From NCBI RefSeq assembly GCF_030272615.1, contig NC_081411.1:45649517-45709516 (forward strand): DNA of 60,000 bases, given 5' to 3'. Source of the DNA: Cryptomeria japonica. Lineage: Eukaryota > Streptophyta > Pinopsida > Cupressales > Cupressaceae. Shown here in pieces: positions 33,343 to 45,714 of the stretch. A program made the position numbers and the translations under genes. Every line of letters starts with the position of its first letter. The first letter of the stretch is position 1. The notes under the pieces were generated by a model. That model ran no database searches, was not told the DNA's origin, and saw only the letters and a program-made list of their open reading frames with translations.

Positions 33343-34767
33343 TGGATTAGATACATTTTATACACAAAAAATGAAATCTCTAGAATTTAATGACTTTTCT
33401 AGGTTAGGTGCACAAGATTACACAATAAAGAAACAACAAAAGACTTTAATTTTGCAACTCGTTAAGGAAATTGCGAGATGTTTTAGCAATTGTGGTACAC
33501 CCTCCAAGCAATTGTGAAATGATGTGATAGAAATTGTGAAGTATTATAAGCAATTGCGAGTTTCTGTGTATTCAAGCGTGAAATCAAGATTCTTGTGCAC
33601 ATATGGATCTACAAAATCATTCAAAACAGGAAGAGAAGGTTAGCATGCTTCACGTTGGGTTCACCAAATATATCTAGGGGTAAAATAAGTGTAAATTGTA
33701 TAATCAAATATCAAAGAGCGAATCACAACTCTAATCCAATTAATATCACTCCTAAATTACAATGGAATGATGCAAAATCAATTGAAATGAAAGAAATATC
33801 TATCTAAAACTCCCTCAATTGACATAGTAAGGCTTCCATTTCTTTTCTCCATTATTGTTGATGTAGGTGGCTCTCAGGTATTTTAATGATTTCCTGCATA
33901 AGATGGACAATAGTTTTGAAGACTGTGATACTCACTTGAATTGAGAAAATGAGGTTGAATTTATAGATTTTCAATACAAAGGAGTGAGAAATAGAACTCA
34001 AGTGTTGATTGATAGATATCTGATTTAGATTGATCAGTTAACATAGTTGATTGATTTGTTAACTTAATAGATTGGAGACTAAACTAAATAGATTGGCTAG
34101 TGAACTCAATCGATTGATCAGTAGATTGAATTGACTAGCCAGTTGACTGGATTGATTAGGGAGATGACTTATTAGACCGATTAGTCAAAAAAAGGTGATT
34201 GAGAGTTTAAAAGGATGATTGATGAGTTAACTGATTAGATAACTGATTTGATCAATCAATTCTGATTTTAGCATGTGTTGTAGGATTTTGGAATTGAATT
34301 TGATTCTCATTTTCAATTTGGATTTGAATTGGACTTTCGAATGTTAAAATGCACATGAAATTAATTGAAATTCAGATTTTGTGAAATGTGTATTTGGAGG
34401 AAATGAAATTAATTGGAATTAGAATTTGGGAGAAATGAAATGAAATTAGATGAATTAATTGGAATTATAATCTGGGAAATTGGAGGAATTTAATTAATTA
34501 ATTTAAATAAAATTATTTAAACATAGGATATTGAATTAATTAAATAATAAAGATTATTTAACTAAGGAAAAGGTTGCAATTAATTAATTGATATTTAATT
34601 AATAATTGAGATAGGGTTAATTAATTAGAATAATGCAGAAGTTGAAATTGGACAATTAATAATGATTTGAATTGATTAGAGGAATGGGTTATTTTAATTA
34701 AATAATTAAAGAATTACTTAATTAAATAGACAAATAATTAGTGTAAGATCAATGAGACTTTTTTAGG
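33343..34767. other. Leader-like and low-complexity DNA, copy B
   Basis: Counterpart of 558-1992, with the second CAATTG cluster followed by gattgat and aattaatt tracts. No gene. Confidence 0.5.
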
Positions 34768-36031
34768 TGTCTACAAAAATTATGTTGGGATAAATACTTA
34801 TCCAATATTTTGTGGTCGTGAAAATTATCATTTCACCAATTAATGTAATAAAACCACCATTTTTTCTTAAAAGGCCATCACATTGAAAGAGGGATGGACC
34901 TAATAGATCTAGGCTTAATCCCTTTCAAAAAAATTCTGAAATTTTGATTAGGTTCACTTGGTTATAGTTTGATCCTCCTTCTAAATTGAATTGTGAAAAT
35001 GTTAAAATTAGGGTAAATAGGTGATTATTAAAGAAATCGAGCATAAACAGTGAGATACGACCATCGTATGGAGACACCAACCTGGATCTGGGATAAATAA
35101 GATGTTTAGAATATGTTCCCAAAAGTTCAGCTTGATTTCTTGAGACTAGGTAGTACCAATTCAGCATGGTCCTTTGAATTTATCACCGTTAAGAGGTGAA
35201 CTTATTCGTCACTATGAATCTTGTCAATCCTCCTAAATGCAACTTTGTACTTATTTCCTACACATAGAATAAAAGGGGAAATTGTTGGGAATAGGGGTTC
35301 ACCTAAGTCAAGCCCCGGTTTAGGAAATAACCTTAAGTGAATGAATAAATGCAAATACTAAAATAAATGCTGGAAAGATATATCTTAGAGCTGTAGTTAT
35401 TGATGATAATGCTTTTCTCTTTGAATGTAATCATATATGTAATAAGAAATGGCATGAACATGACAAAACCCTTATCACACACACATGCTTGCATGAAAAT
35501 TGACATGACTTTTCTCCAGAATGGTCGAATGATGAATATATAGCTTTGAAGATCTTTGAAAAATGTCCGATGATGAATGCTTCACAGATGCATGAGTGAT
35601 TTAGGTAGATAACTAATGGATACTGATATCTAAAATAAATTTATTAATGCCTTTATATAAATGGTTATAGGTAAATTGCCAATTAGGCTAACCTCGAACA
35701 ATCATGCAAAGCCCCTAAGATCAAATCTTACTATTGAGACAAATCCCCAGCCCCATTTAAAATCAGGGCCTATTTAAGTAAGACCATGGTGTTTCAGGGT
35801 TCCATCATTTAGACCAAGGCATTCAGTGCCCTAGTCCTACCTCAATCAGAACCGAAACAAACCTAAAATAGGGTGGGTATCCCATTATAGGAACCATAAA
35901 AGGTTTTTCATGACCTCAAAGATGTAGAATTAGCACAAATAAACCCCAAAATGTGATGAGAATAGGAGATGCTAAAGTGGGGGTGCAAACATGAGGAGTA
36001 AGTTGGCCCAGTGACAATTTAGGATGCTACA
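34768..36031 (-). repeat. LTR 1, copy B
   Basis: Duplicate of 1993-3268 with the same TGTCTACA and GCTACA ends. Small indels differ, for example one loss near a repeated tgtaatcata. Confidence 0.65.
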
Positions 36032-36052
36032 TTTAGATTCCACTATAATGGG

Positions 36053-37259
36053 AGTATGACCCTATGATGGTGAAAATATTAGGGTTTCCACCATTAGATG
36101 TAGGAAGACCATCAATATTTTCCTTAGGAACCAATCACATTAAAGAGGGGTGAACCTAATAGCTCTAGCCTCAAATCAATAAGGATAGGGATGAGAATTC
36201 TTATTAGATTCACTGGATTGGAAATTGATACCATCTTTTCAATTCAATTTTTAAAATTTTAAAATTAGGGCAAATGTGTTGAAATTAAGGTAAATGTGCA
36301 TGAACTGTGAGCTATGATCTCTAAACAGAGTTACGAACCTAGATCTAAGTAATATATGAGTATTTGGGTTTGTTTCCAGGAGGTTGTCCTAAAATGTTGG
36401 GACCAAAATAACCGTCACTTTGGTCCTCTACACTTTTCACCCTCCAAAGGGGAACATATTTGCCTTTGTGAATAATGTCAATCTTAGGAATCACAACTTT
36501 GTACCTATTTCCTATACACACAAAATAGGGAAATTTTTGGGAATAGGGGCTTGTCTATGGCAGAAGCCAGCTTAGGAATTAACCTTGAATGAATAACTAC
36601 AAATATTGAAATGAATAATTGAAAGGTATACCTAAGATCTGCAATTGTCGATAATGACATGTTCATTCTTGAATGTAATCACATATGTTGTATAAAATGA
36701 AATGAACATGAGAAAACCCTAATCACACACACATGCATGTTAATGAATTAAGTAATTTTCCTCCATGATGGTTGAATGAAGAATATGCATCCTTGAAGGT
36801 CTCTAAAAATGCTTAATGATGAATGTTTCACAGATGCAAGGATGCTTCATTGATCGCTTGAATGGATAGATGAAATTAGGTTGATCAAATGTCTTTATAT
36901 AGGGGTATCTAGGTCAATTATCAATTAAGCTGACCTCCAATGGTCATATAGTGCCATAAATTTCATTTCCTACCAGAGAGATAGCACCAATCTCCCACTT
37001 CAAAATAGGACCCTTTTAAGGGGACCAGGGTGTTGGGCACTCTAGTCCTAAGACCAAGGCACTCCTCCTTAGTCATGGACCATGGTTTAGCCTAGAAAGA
37101 ATGATACCCCTCTAGGAAATAAATTGGCAGTTGTACATGACACTAAAATAGGAGTTAAGGCACTTGACGGACCCAGATAGGAGATGAGAGGGAGACACGC
37201 TAAAGAAGGGGCACAAACATGAGGTGTAAATTGGCTCATTGATAATTTATGCCACTACT
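36053..37259 (-). repeat. LTR 2, copy B
   Basis: Duplicate of about 3290-4507. It has lost the right arm of the palindrome seen at 4289-4312. The inner boundary is approximate. Confidence 0.6.
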
Positions 37260-39120
37260 TTTAGCCCCCACTTTAACAGGAGTGTGAGCCTATGCAAATA
37301 ATTGTGGTAAAGTAGACAAAATAGATCAAAGAGAGGAGGAATAGAGAAGCACAATCACAAGGAGTATAAGATATCACTAATTTTGAGGAACCAAGTCCCC
37401 AATATTAGGATCCTAACTCACTCAAACACATTCAAAGGGCACACAAAACAAGATAAAAATGAAAAGGAAAACAAAGACATGAAAAGACAAAAAAGAGACA
37501 AAGGAAAAAGATACAAAACATAAAAGTTAAAAACCAAAGACATCAAGTGAACTAGCCGAAGAGACCTCGATATAAAAATATCTTGAAACCACTAATATCA
37601 TTCTTGAAAAATGTCACCTCAAGAAAACAAGTAATCACATGAAAGAGAAAGAGTATGCATCATCCATGAACTACAACCAGAAAAGCTATGAGCTCATGAG
37701 AAGAAGGAAAAAGGATGGAATGCACATTCTAGATGTGTTATTCTAGGTGATCCATGTTGGGGAGGAGGGTTGGAATATTCTAGCTATTTTTTGCTAGTGA
37801 TGTCTAGTTTCAAGTGTATAGAATCACATATAAGAGTTTGTTTTCTCTGGTTTTGAGCATGCTTCAACCTATTTAAGACATTTAATGAAAATGCAAATTC
37901 CAACGGGTCAGTTTGGTTTTGGGAATATCTCATATAGCATTTATTTGCTTTGGTTTCTAGAATGTGTAACCCTATTTAAGAAAAATATATGCTTGGTTTT
38001 GAGGACATCTCTTGTAATATTTTTTTTTCACTGTGATTTTGAGAATGTGTACCCCATCTAAGATATATATCAATGCTACAATTGTTTTTGAGCATGAAGC
38101 ATCTCATGTAAGAGGTTTTTTTGTTTTGTTTTGAGAATGAACACCCCATTCACGACATGCAAAAAATATGGTATAATATAGTACAATGAGGATGATATGT
38201 ATGCCTGCCCCTTAAGATGTCAGCACAGCCCTATGTTGATGTCTTAAGAAAGATAGAATGAAGGATACCCACCTTTAACACCAAGAAGATATCCTTTAGA
38301 AAACAATGCATAAAGCCAAGATAAAGAGGGAATACTCATACAAGTAAGGATAAGATAGTTGAGAAAGAGATATCATGCAAAAAGTGTAAAGAGGATCCTT
38401 GGAGGAGAAGAGATCTTTTTTCAAAAGACATCTACCTCCAAGTGTAAAGAGGATTCTTGAAAAAAAATAGCATCTTCTACCAAAAGACAGGAAGGATAAT
38501 AAGAATACCTACTTGCCTCCTATTGATAGGTGAAAGGGATTCTTGATGAAGGATGTCGCACTTTTAACCCAATGTGAGGGGTAATTTTATAACTTATATA
38601 TACTATAAATTTCAATAGAGGTTGTAGCCAAAGATATACACCTCTTCCATAAGAGAGAATCCTTGGGTAAACAAAAACTTCACACAAGGAATGATATTAA
38701 ATCATAAGCAAACACCACTCAACAAAAGGAAAGTGGATAGTTAGAAAGGATAAGACAGAAAGATCATTCCCCCAAAGTGTAAGTACAATAATAAGAATTT
38801 CACAACGTCTAAGGAGAGATTAGACATAAGAAAATGCAAAATATACTCGGATGAAGGAATATTCAATGTAATTAAAGACATTAATATATTCAAAATGAAA
38901 CTATAAAGAGGAGGTAATCTTCCAGAGAATTAAGTAGAAGAAATATCACATATTACCTTAAGGAGAGATTAATCATAAGAGACATACATTTCCATGCAAG
39001 AAAGGTCATCTAAGTATGAAAAATGCAACCACTAAAGGGAATAGTGAAACCTTAGAGTGAAAAGAAATAAGATAGAGGTAAGAATGAATTGTGTTGCTGT
39101 CCCAAAATGTTTGTAATTGA
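37260..39120. other. Retroelement internal debris, copy B
   Basis: Counterpart of 4508-6395, lacking about 26 bases near 37800 (the catcctcatgcatg stretch of copy A). It includes the dispersed repeat at about 38390-38600. No gene. Confidence 0.5.
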
Positions 39121-40095
39121 AAAATCATCTCCTTTTATAATAAAGAGCCCCAAATTAAGTTAACCATTTGTGTCATACGGTGAGGAGCAACATGAAGAGT
39201 GAATAGAGTCCTAAGGAACTACCTCTTCACCAAGATAGAGTGCAAGACCAATTGTAAGAGCTATGCAACCCCTATCATATTATTATTCAACAAATGTTTT
39301 AAATTATTTACACTTTCCAAGAGAATGACAATAACTACGATGAAAAAGACAATGTTCATCACCTTTGTTATGCTTATAATTGTTATTCATTTTAATGAAA
39401 GGAAAGATAACATTCTTATCATACTTCAATCTCCAAAAGGTTCTAGTAGCTAATTTCCCTTGATCATCAATATGATTAGGTCTTGTCTCTTGAGATTTAG
39501 AACAGGATGGATTGTCATATATGATTTTAATAGTTCCAATATCAACTAGTTCTAGCATACTTTTTTAAAAATCTAGACAATCGTTAGTATGATGGTTATA
39601 AGTTTGATAATATGAACAACCTAGAGTGTTTTGAAGAAGAAGCACCCTTACATGGACGAAAAGTCTTATGTCTTGCAAGGTAATCCTTAAAATTTTGAAT
39701 TCTAAGGAAATCATCCATAGGTGAATCATGATAATGTCCTAGACCTTTGGTACTAGATTGTGTGGGAGAGTTTATAAGGACTCTAATTCATTGTTCAAAT
39801 TTCCCAAGTCCTTGCCCTCTAAAACCTTGTTTTGATATTATGTTATAGCCACTCCTTAAAAATTTTCTTAATTGAGAAGAAGGAGGAACATTATAATGAA
39901 TCTCTTTAAAATTCATAGTGTAGGTGTACTTAGAAGGAGCAAAGGGAAAATTAGATAAAGAAGGAATATCTTGTGTGGGAAAATTCTCTCATCATGCATA
40001 TACTCTTTGATTGGTCGAGAAGGAATATTCTTCTCATCTAAGGCCTTATTTTTACTTAATGTTATGTGGGGAGATAGATCATAAATGAAATGCAT
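39121..40095 (-). pseudogene. Gypsy gag zinc-knuckle remnant, copy B
   Basis: Duplicate of 6400-7375. The frame at 39558-39304 reads through the helix after the knuckle (ELVDIGTIKIIYDNPSCSKS) and beyond, to CLFHRSYCHSLGKCK. Dead, as in copy A. Confidence 0.6.
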
Positions 40096-40590
40096 CTAAA
40101 ATTATATTCCTTCCCTTTCTTTAATATCATATTTTTTATAAATGTTTTAATCTAATGTAATTACTTACGAACAATAACATATAAATTTGTTTAACCATAT
40201 GACCTATCATTATTATCTTATTAACTTTCACGCCTCACTAATTATCATTTTGAAATTATTGTTATATATCTATTTCTACCCACCACTTTTAAATATACAA
40301 TATTTATCATTATTCAAATTCTAGAAAATATTTTTCATACTATTAACACACATGGCCATGACCAATAGCAACATACCATTGATGAAATTATTAGGGGAAT
40401 GAAGTTCATCAGGTGGTACATATCCTAGACAAAATTTCCCCCCAATCAGAGTCATTTCCTCCCAATCACACGGCAACGTTAGATACAATGGTATTCTGAA
40501 GTGTGGTCATATATAGAGCCTTGGAAGGCCACTTATAAATGTAAAGCACTTGGGAAAATATATTGCATATAAAACTCTTATGGCAAAAAC
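40096..40590. other. Partial peptide unit (unit 4), 3' flank only
   Basis: Matches 7376-7884 and then breaks. The rest of the unit, including the dead peptide gene found at 8309 in copy A, has been deleted down to the equivalent of 10411. Confidence 0.7.
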
Positions 40591-41244
40591 AAGACTAGAC
40601 AACCTAGAGATATTCTTTATTTCTATATGAAACCTTGCCAAATTAGTCTTGCCTCCAGAATCCCCGCTAAAACTGTACACTTACATTGGATGTAAGTGTT
40701 CTCACAAGTGTGACAGTTATTAAGTGCATAAATTTCTAGTGTACGCAGTTAACATTGAGGGAGTGTCATTTGTAAGATCCACGGCTAAGACCTTTTCAAA
40801 GCTACATATGGTGGGGCCTTTCTTATGGTGACATAGCACCGTTAGTGATAATACCTCATAGTCACTGAAAGAGATGTGCACTCTTCCACTGAAAAGGACA
40901 AGGTTTTAATTTAGGATATTTATCTTCAACTATCCAATATCAAAACTTTAATAAAATGTTTCCATTTAGCTATTCCTTCACTGAATTTTTTTTTCGGGTG
41001 TGGGGAACTTCAATTTACTGGCAAATCCACCATAACGAGTCTAGCGGCTAAATATGATTTGGCTTGGTGCTTTTTTTTTTTTGAGATATATCAAAAAATA
41101 TGATCCAACTTGTTCGCAATTTTTAGTTGGTCAAATTTTCTTGGTAGCTTTCATTAAGATTTGAGTTTGATATTATATGATTCAACTTGTACTTTACCAT
41201 TACTATGGCTGTAGTGTCATACTCTCACTAAAGTGGGGGCAAAA

Positions 41245-42563
41245 TGAAGCATTGTAAATTGCATGTGCATACAAGTTTTTCCTAGCCTAGACCTCAACTT
41301 GGCCCTTTCTCTTTCAGTGCTTGATGTCTACCTTGATTTTGTTCACACCTTCCAAAAATATAAATTTTCAACCCCCTTTCTAACCCCTATTCAAATATGA
41401 TTCCTAATTAACAAGACTATCCCAGAACCGGGATGCCCCCACTACCCTGGTCCTCCTAACCAGGACCCAAATTTGGTCCCATCAACGATCACTTCAAGTG
41501 GATGAGAATTTAGTTCCTATGTCTGCTTGCTCCAGAAATTCAAATAATTTTTGGATAGTTAGGTATAAAAGGAGGTCTATCCTTCTCACTTCAAGTCTAA
41601 GATGGATGGATCTCTCTCAATTATACTCTAGAGAAATTCAGTTGAAGTGAGCAAGCAATCAAGCATTTATCAAGCATTGAAGGAAAATTCAAGGAAATTT
41701 TAAGCATTCATGATGGCATCCATGGTCAACCATCCATGAAGACATTCTACATGGCATCCTACACCCTTGGCATGTGGCTTCAAGAAAGCTTCATCAAGGT
41801 ATCGACTTCAATTGCAAGCATTCAAATTCCGATCTAGCTTTGCCCTCAAAAGGAAAGTATTCTATTGCAATTAAATTCAATTCCATTATAATTATCATTT
41901 TAATTTCAATATTAATTCCTAAAATAGGGTTTGACCCAAGGAAAACCCCTATCCACAATATTTTCTCTCTCTTTATGTGCAAGAAATTGATTCAAGTTTT
42001 ACAATGAAAGATTTCAACATAACAGATGACAACAAATAAGTTCAACTTTTACAAATACACAAAGCAAAGCACTAGGTAGCACCACCTCCCTGGTCCTAAG
42101 TATGTTGCCTAATCTTTTGATATTGGATCTTGTTCATCTTTTTGTTCCAAAAGAATCCTGTTTGGTTGCTCGAAAGTTGTAGAACAAGGTCACCCTACCC
42201 TCTTGGTCCCAATAGTTTGGTCCAAATTTTTAGCTATAGATTTTGATTCATTTCCCTTCTCAAATCTCTATTTGTGGCTCTGTGTGAAGTCTAGAACATT
42301 TTTTAATTATTTTTTTCTTCTAATTCATATTGTTTTACCGTAGAACTTTATAATTCAAATCCAATTTCAGCTCTATAAGAGAGGAAACAAGAAATAGGAA
42401 AACCCAATTAGCATTACAACCCTCTTCTCTAAATAAATTGTGGCCAGATTTATTGGGTTTCAACTACCCTTGTAAATGTAAGGTTGATCTTGTGAAATTG
42501 GTGGTCTTACTATCTTGGTTGGTGAAACACCAATTACAAAACCTACCTTTATAGTATCTACCA
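41245..42563 (+). repeat. Gypsy-type LTR, plus-oriented (unit 5)
   Basis: Duplicate of 10950-12270. Polypurine tract aaagtggggg at 41230-41239, start TGAAGCATTG, TATA box tataaaagg at 41564-41572, end at about ctacca. Confidence 0.65.
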
Positions 42564-42674
42564 ATAATTTTTTTTTTTTTCCTTAACAATTTTTTTGCAA
42601 TATACCATATCAGTCAAAATAACTTGTGGCCTAATATTATTTTGAAAATGTTGAAAGAATACATCTATCTATTA

Positions 42675-43492
42675 TTAAAAATTAAGAATCGAATAACTAG
42701 GAATAGAGAAAAACCATTTGAAAACTTTTTCCTCTAAAAGGTCTAGGGAAAATATTTGCATGAAACTTTTGGTCATAGACAAAATCATTGCATAAATTGG
42801 AAACTTTTTCACATTAGTGTGGAGGTGACCATGCCCATGATATTTCTCGAAATAGGAAACCTCAATGTGTTGTGGAAGTGGGGTGCAAAGGGTATCAATG
42901 GAAAATGTTCTACCTACTAAATGTTTAACGATAGTGTATTTGGATTGGGTTACTCTGGCCATTTGTTTTTGTAAGGATGAAACATTCTTTTACAAGTGGA
43001 TTATTGTGGCTTTGGTGGATGAATTGGATTGTGAAGGAGGATTAGAAGGTGTAGTATGATAAGTAGGTGAAACATTGTGGTTTATAGATGGAGGAGATGG
43101 TTGAGAAACAAAGGGGAGATTGGTTGAAGGTGGAATATAAGCATATTGATTTATAGGAGTCACCCCACTAACATCAATGAAATTACAATTTTGTGTAGGC
43201 ATAAGCATGCTAGAATATGTGTATGTAGGAACATTGGCTATTGATGTATGAATAGTCATAGATATCTCAACATGGGTTGGAGAAGTGAAATGTCCAAAAA
43301 CTTCTAGACTCAACTATCCAAATTCATAGCATTGCTATTCAATATGTGAGTTGTATTGGTGTATAGAACATCCATACCATGTTTATCATTAATGTTGTCA
43401 CTACAAGAAGGAATTTGATTTAGCGGTGGTCCATGGACATATGAGATAAACTTGTATATTTTCATCAAATTCATTCCTTCACAATAACACAA
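42675..43492 (-). pseudogene. Ty3/gypsy gag N-terminal remnant (unit 5)
   Basis: The best preserved of the three copies. The frame at 43313-42990 covers the Pro/Ser-rich N-terminus (QYAYIPPSTNLPFVSQPSPP). The frame at 42962-42675 continues into FMQIFSLDLLEEKVFKWFFS, a gag helix. A stop near 43310 and a frame break near 42980 interrupt it. Confidence 0.62.
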
Positions 43493-45268
43493 TAATAGAT
43501 ATAGTGGTATTTCAATAATATTTTCATATAGAAATTATTCAACACAAACCATTGGAAATTGTGCTAATATAAAGCTTAACACACGACATAAAAATTGACT
43601 AGTATAAAATTGTGTTATTGCATATTTTTATCAAATCCATTTCTTCCCAACTATTGGAGGTTTAAATTTGGGCCTAGTTGAGATAGTAGATATTTTAGGA
43701 AATTGTACTAGATATAAAATTTATATAGAAAAAATGAAAGTTATAAACTAAAAAACAAATAAAAATTTTACAATTAGAAAAATAAAAAGATATTAAATAT
43801 TTTGATAGTTAATTTAACAAATATTATTTTGAAATAAGTAAAATTTGATTATACTGTGAGTTAAAAAATACTTGTAAAAATTATAAAAAAAAGACATTTC
43901 AAGTGAGAACAAATTATAAGTCTAACCCTTTAGGTCATTATCCAAAGCTATTCGAAAAGAGCATATGAAGGGACTAAAGATTGTGTTAGTTACATGTCTT
44001 TGTTTTATCACATTATCATTTCTGTTTTATTATTTAAAAGATGTAATTAAGTTGCATAACATTAAACATAATCATGTCCTTGATTCAATTTTATGCTCAT
44101 ATTTTAATTGAAATTATAATTGTTGTAGTTTTACTTAATAAGATATGAAATTTATTATGAGTATTCATAAGTCTTTTTATGTCTTCAAAACTAACTCTTT
44201 ATGTAATCTTATTTATTATAGAGTTGAAAGATAAGTAATAAATTTTATATGCTTAAAGAATCACCAATAGAACTCTTTGTGTTAATGTTTACTTTTAGAT
44301 TCTTTTCTTTAACTTTAATTTTAGATGCACAAACAAATTTGTTGTAAATTAATATTATTTTCTATTATTTAAAAATTATATTTTTCGTATAAGTCATTAA
44401 TCCAATATCAATACTTATGAACAATAATATATCAATTTGCCTTGTCTTATATCTTATCTCTATTTATCTTGTTAACTCTCAAATCTTATTTATTATTATT
44501 TTGAAATGGATGATATATCTATTTCTACCAACCACTTTTAACTATATAATATTTAGCATTATTCAGATTATGGAAAATATGTTTTATACCATTTACACAC
44601 ATGGCCATGACTAATAACAACATTCTATTGATGACATTATCACGGGAATGAAGTTCATCAGATGGTGCATATGTTAGACAAAATTTCATGTTTCAATCAT
44701 AGTCATTGTCATATATAGAGCCTTCGAAGAACACTTATAAATGTAAAGCACTCAGGAAAATTTACTGAATAGAAAACTCTTATGGCGAAAACGACATTAA
44801 AGATATGCATAACATTTACAACGGGATGTCACATGCAACATCTTGCAAAATGACAGCAATTTAGAATCGCTCACTTCAGAGACAACTAGTACATTCAGTT
44901 CTTGAGCATTTATATACAGCATACAAAATTTAAAGATGTAAATATAATAGTAAGCACACAAATTTCCATATTTATTTAGCATCCTCATTGAAAAGCTTAT
45001 AAAGTTGATGAGTTGGAGTTAATCTATTCGTCACATTCTGAACGTTGACTTATTTAGATGGTTGATGTGAAATCACATTAAGAGATAGATGATTTCAGAT
45101 AAATCACTAAACAAGTGAAAATTCAAAATATTCTATTTGAAGATAGGCTATTCCCCATCAGCATAGAGATACCTTAACTGCAACGTAACAATTGTATAGA
45201 GAAAACACTATAATATGCTTCTAAACATACACAATCGAGCAACAACAATGTAGAAGTCTGTATAGGCA
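43493..45268. other. AT-rich unit 5 DNA and 3' flank of peptide gene 4
   Basis: Non-coding counterpart of 13202-14978. It keeps the gaatcgctcac block at about 44865 and includes extra sequence at about 45080-45170 that resembles units 1 and 3 (agataaatcactaaacaag) but is deleted from unit 2. Confidence 0.45.
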
Positions 45269-45274
45269 TTTATT
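45269..45274 (-). terminator. Poly(A) signal AATAAA of peptide gene 4
   Basis: Coding-strand AATAAA 61 bases past the stop, at the same place as in unit 2. Confidence 0.65.
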
Positions 45275-45334
45275 TCTGATAATATTTTATATCTAAAGCA
45301 AAGTAATAGTACGTGCGCTAAGGCTGTATGTTTT

Positions 45335-45628
45335 TTACTTTGCGGGTGGAGAAAATGGAATGAAGGGAAAAGGACGAGGGGCAGACGGAGTGCGTGGGAG
45401 GCCGAACAAAGGAGGACGAGGAGCAGACGGAGTGCGTGGGAAGGTGAAAAAAGGAGGACGAGAAGCAGACGGAGTGCGTGGGAAGGTGAAAAAAGGAGGA
45501 CGAGAGGGAGGAGCCTGCAAAAGACGACGGCTTTTCTGTACATCTGTCGCACATACACAGGCGCTGAACTCCATCACCAGCAAAACAGTAGCCAACACTA
45601 AACAAGCTCGGCGAGAAAACATTTTCAC
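45335..45628 (-). CDS. Secreted tandem-repeat Arg/Pro/Phe-rich peptide precursor, intact copy (unit 5)
   Basis: 97 residues from ATG at 45628 to TAA at 45335. The design is identical to the 15045-15338 gene: signal peptide 1-27, RRLL at 34-37, four 14-residue repeats at 42-97. Against that gene there are five base changes: three synonymous codons (Leu TTG/CTG, Val GTG/GTA, Arg CGC/CGT), a stop switch TAG/TAA, and one replacement, Pro93 to Ser in the degenerate last repeat. Copy 3 keeps Pro93, so Ser is the derived state. The signal peptide and the three good repeats are unchanged. The TATA box at 45701-45714 and AATAAA at 45269 are intact, so the gene is probably expressible. Function unknown: a multi-copy peptide hormone, a proline-rich antimicrobial peptide or a wall protein are possible. 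Confidence 0.75.
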   Translation of the reverse strand: MKMFSRRACLVLATVLLVMEFSACVCATDVQKSRRLLQAPPSRPPFFTFPRTPSASRPPFFTFPRTPSAPRPPLFGLPRTPSAPRPFPFIPFSPPAK

Positions 45629-45700
45629 TGCAAATAAGAGAAATTAGAGAGTCGTCAAAACTAGAAGGTTTTGGTTTGGAGAAATTGTATGGGAGGTGGG

Positions 45701-45714
45701 TATCATATATAATA
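45701..45714 (-). promoter_or_regulatory. TATA box of peptide gene 4
   Basis: Coding strand ctattatatatgata, at the same distance from the ATG as in unit 2, with identical sequence. Confidence 0.65.
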
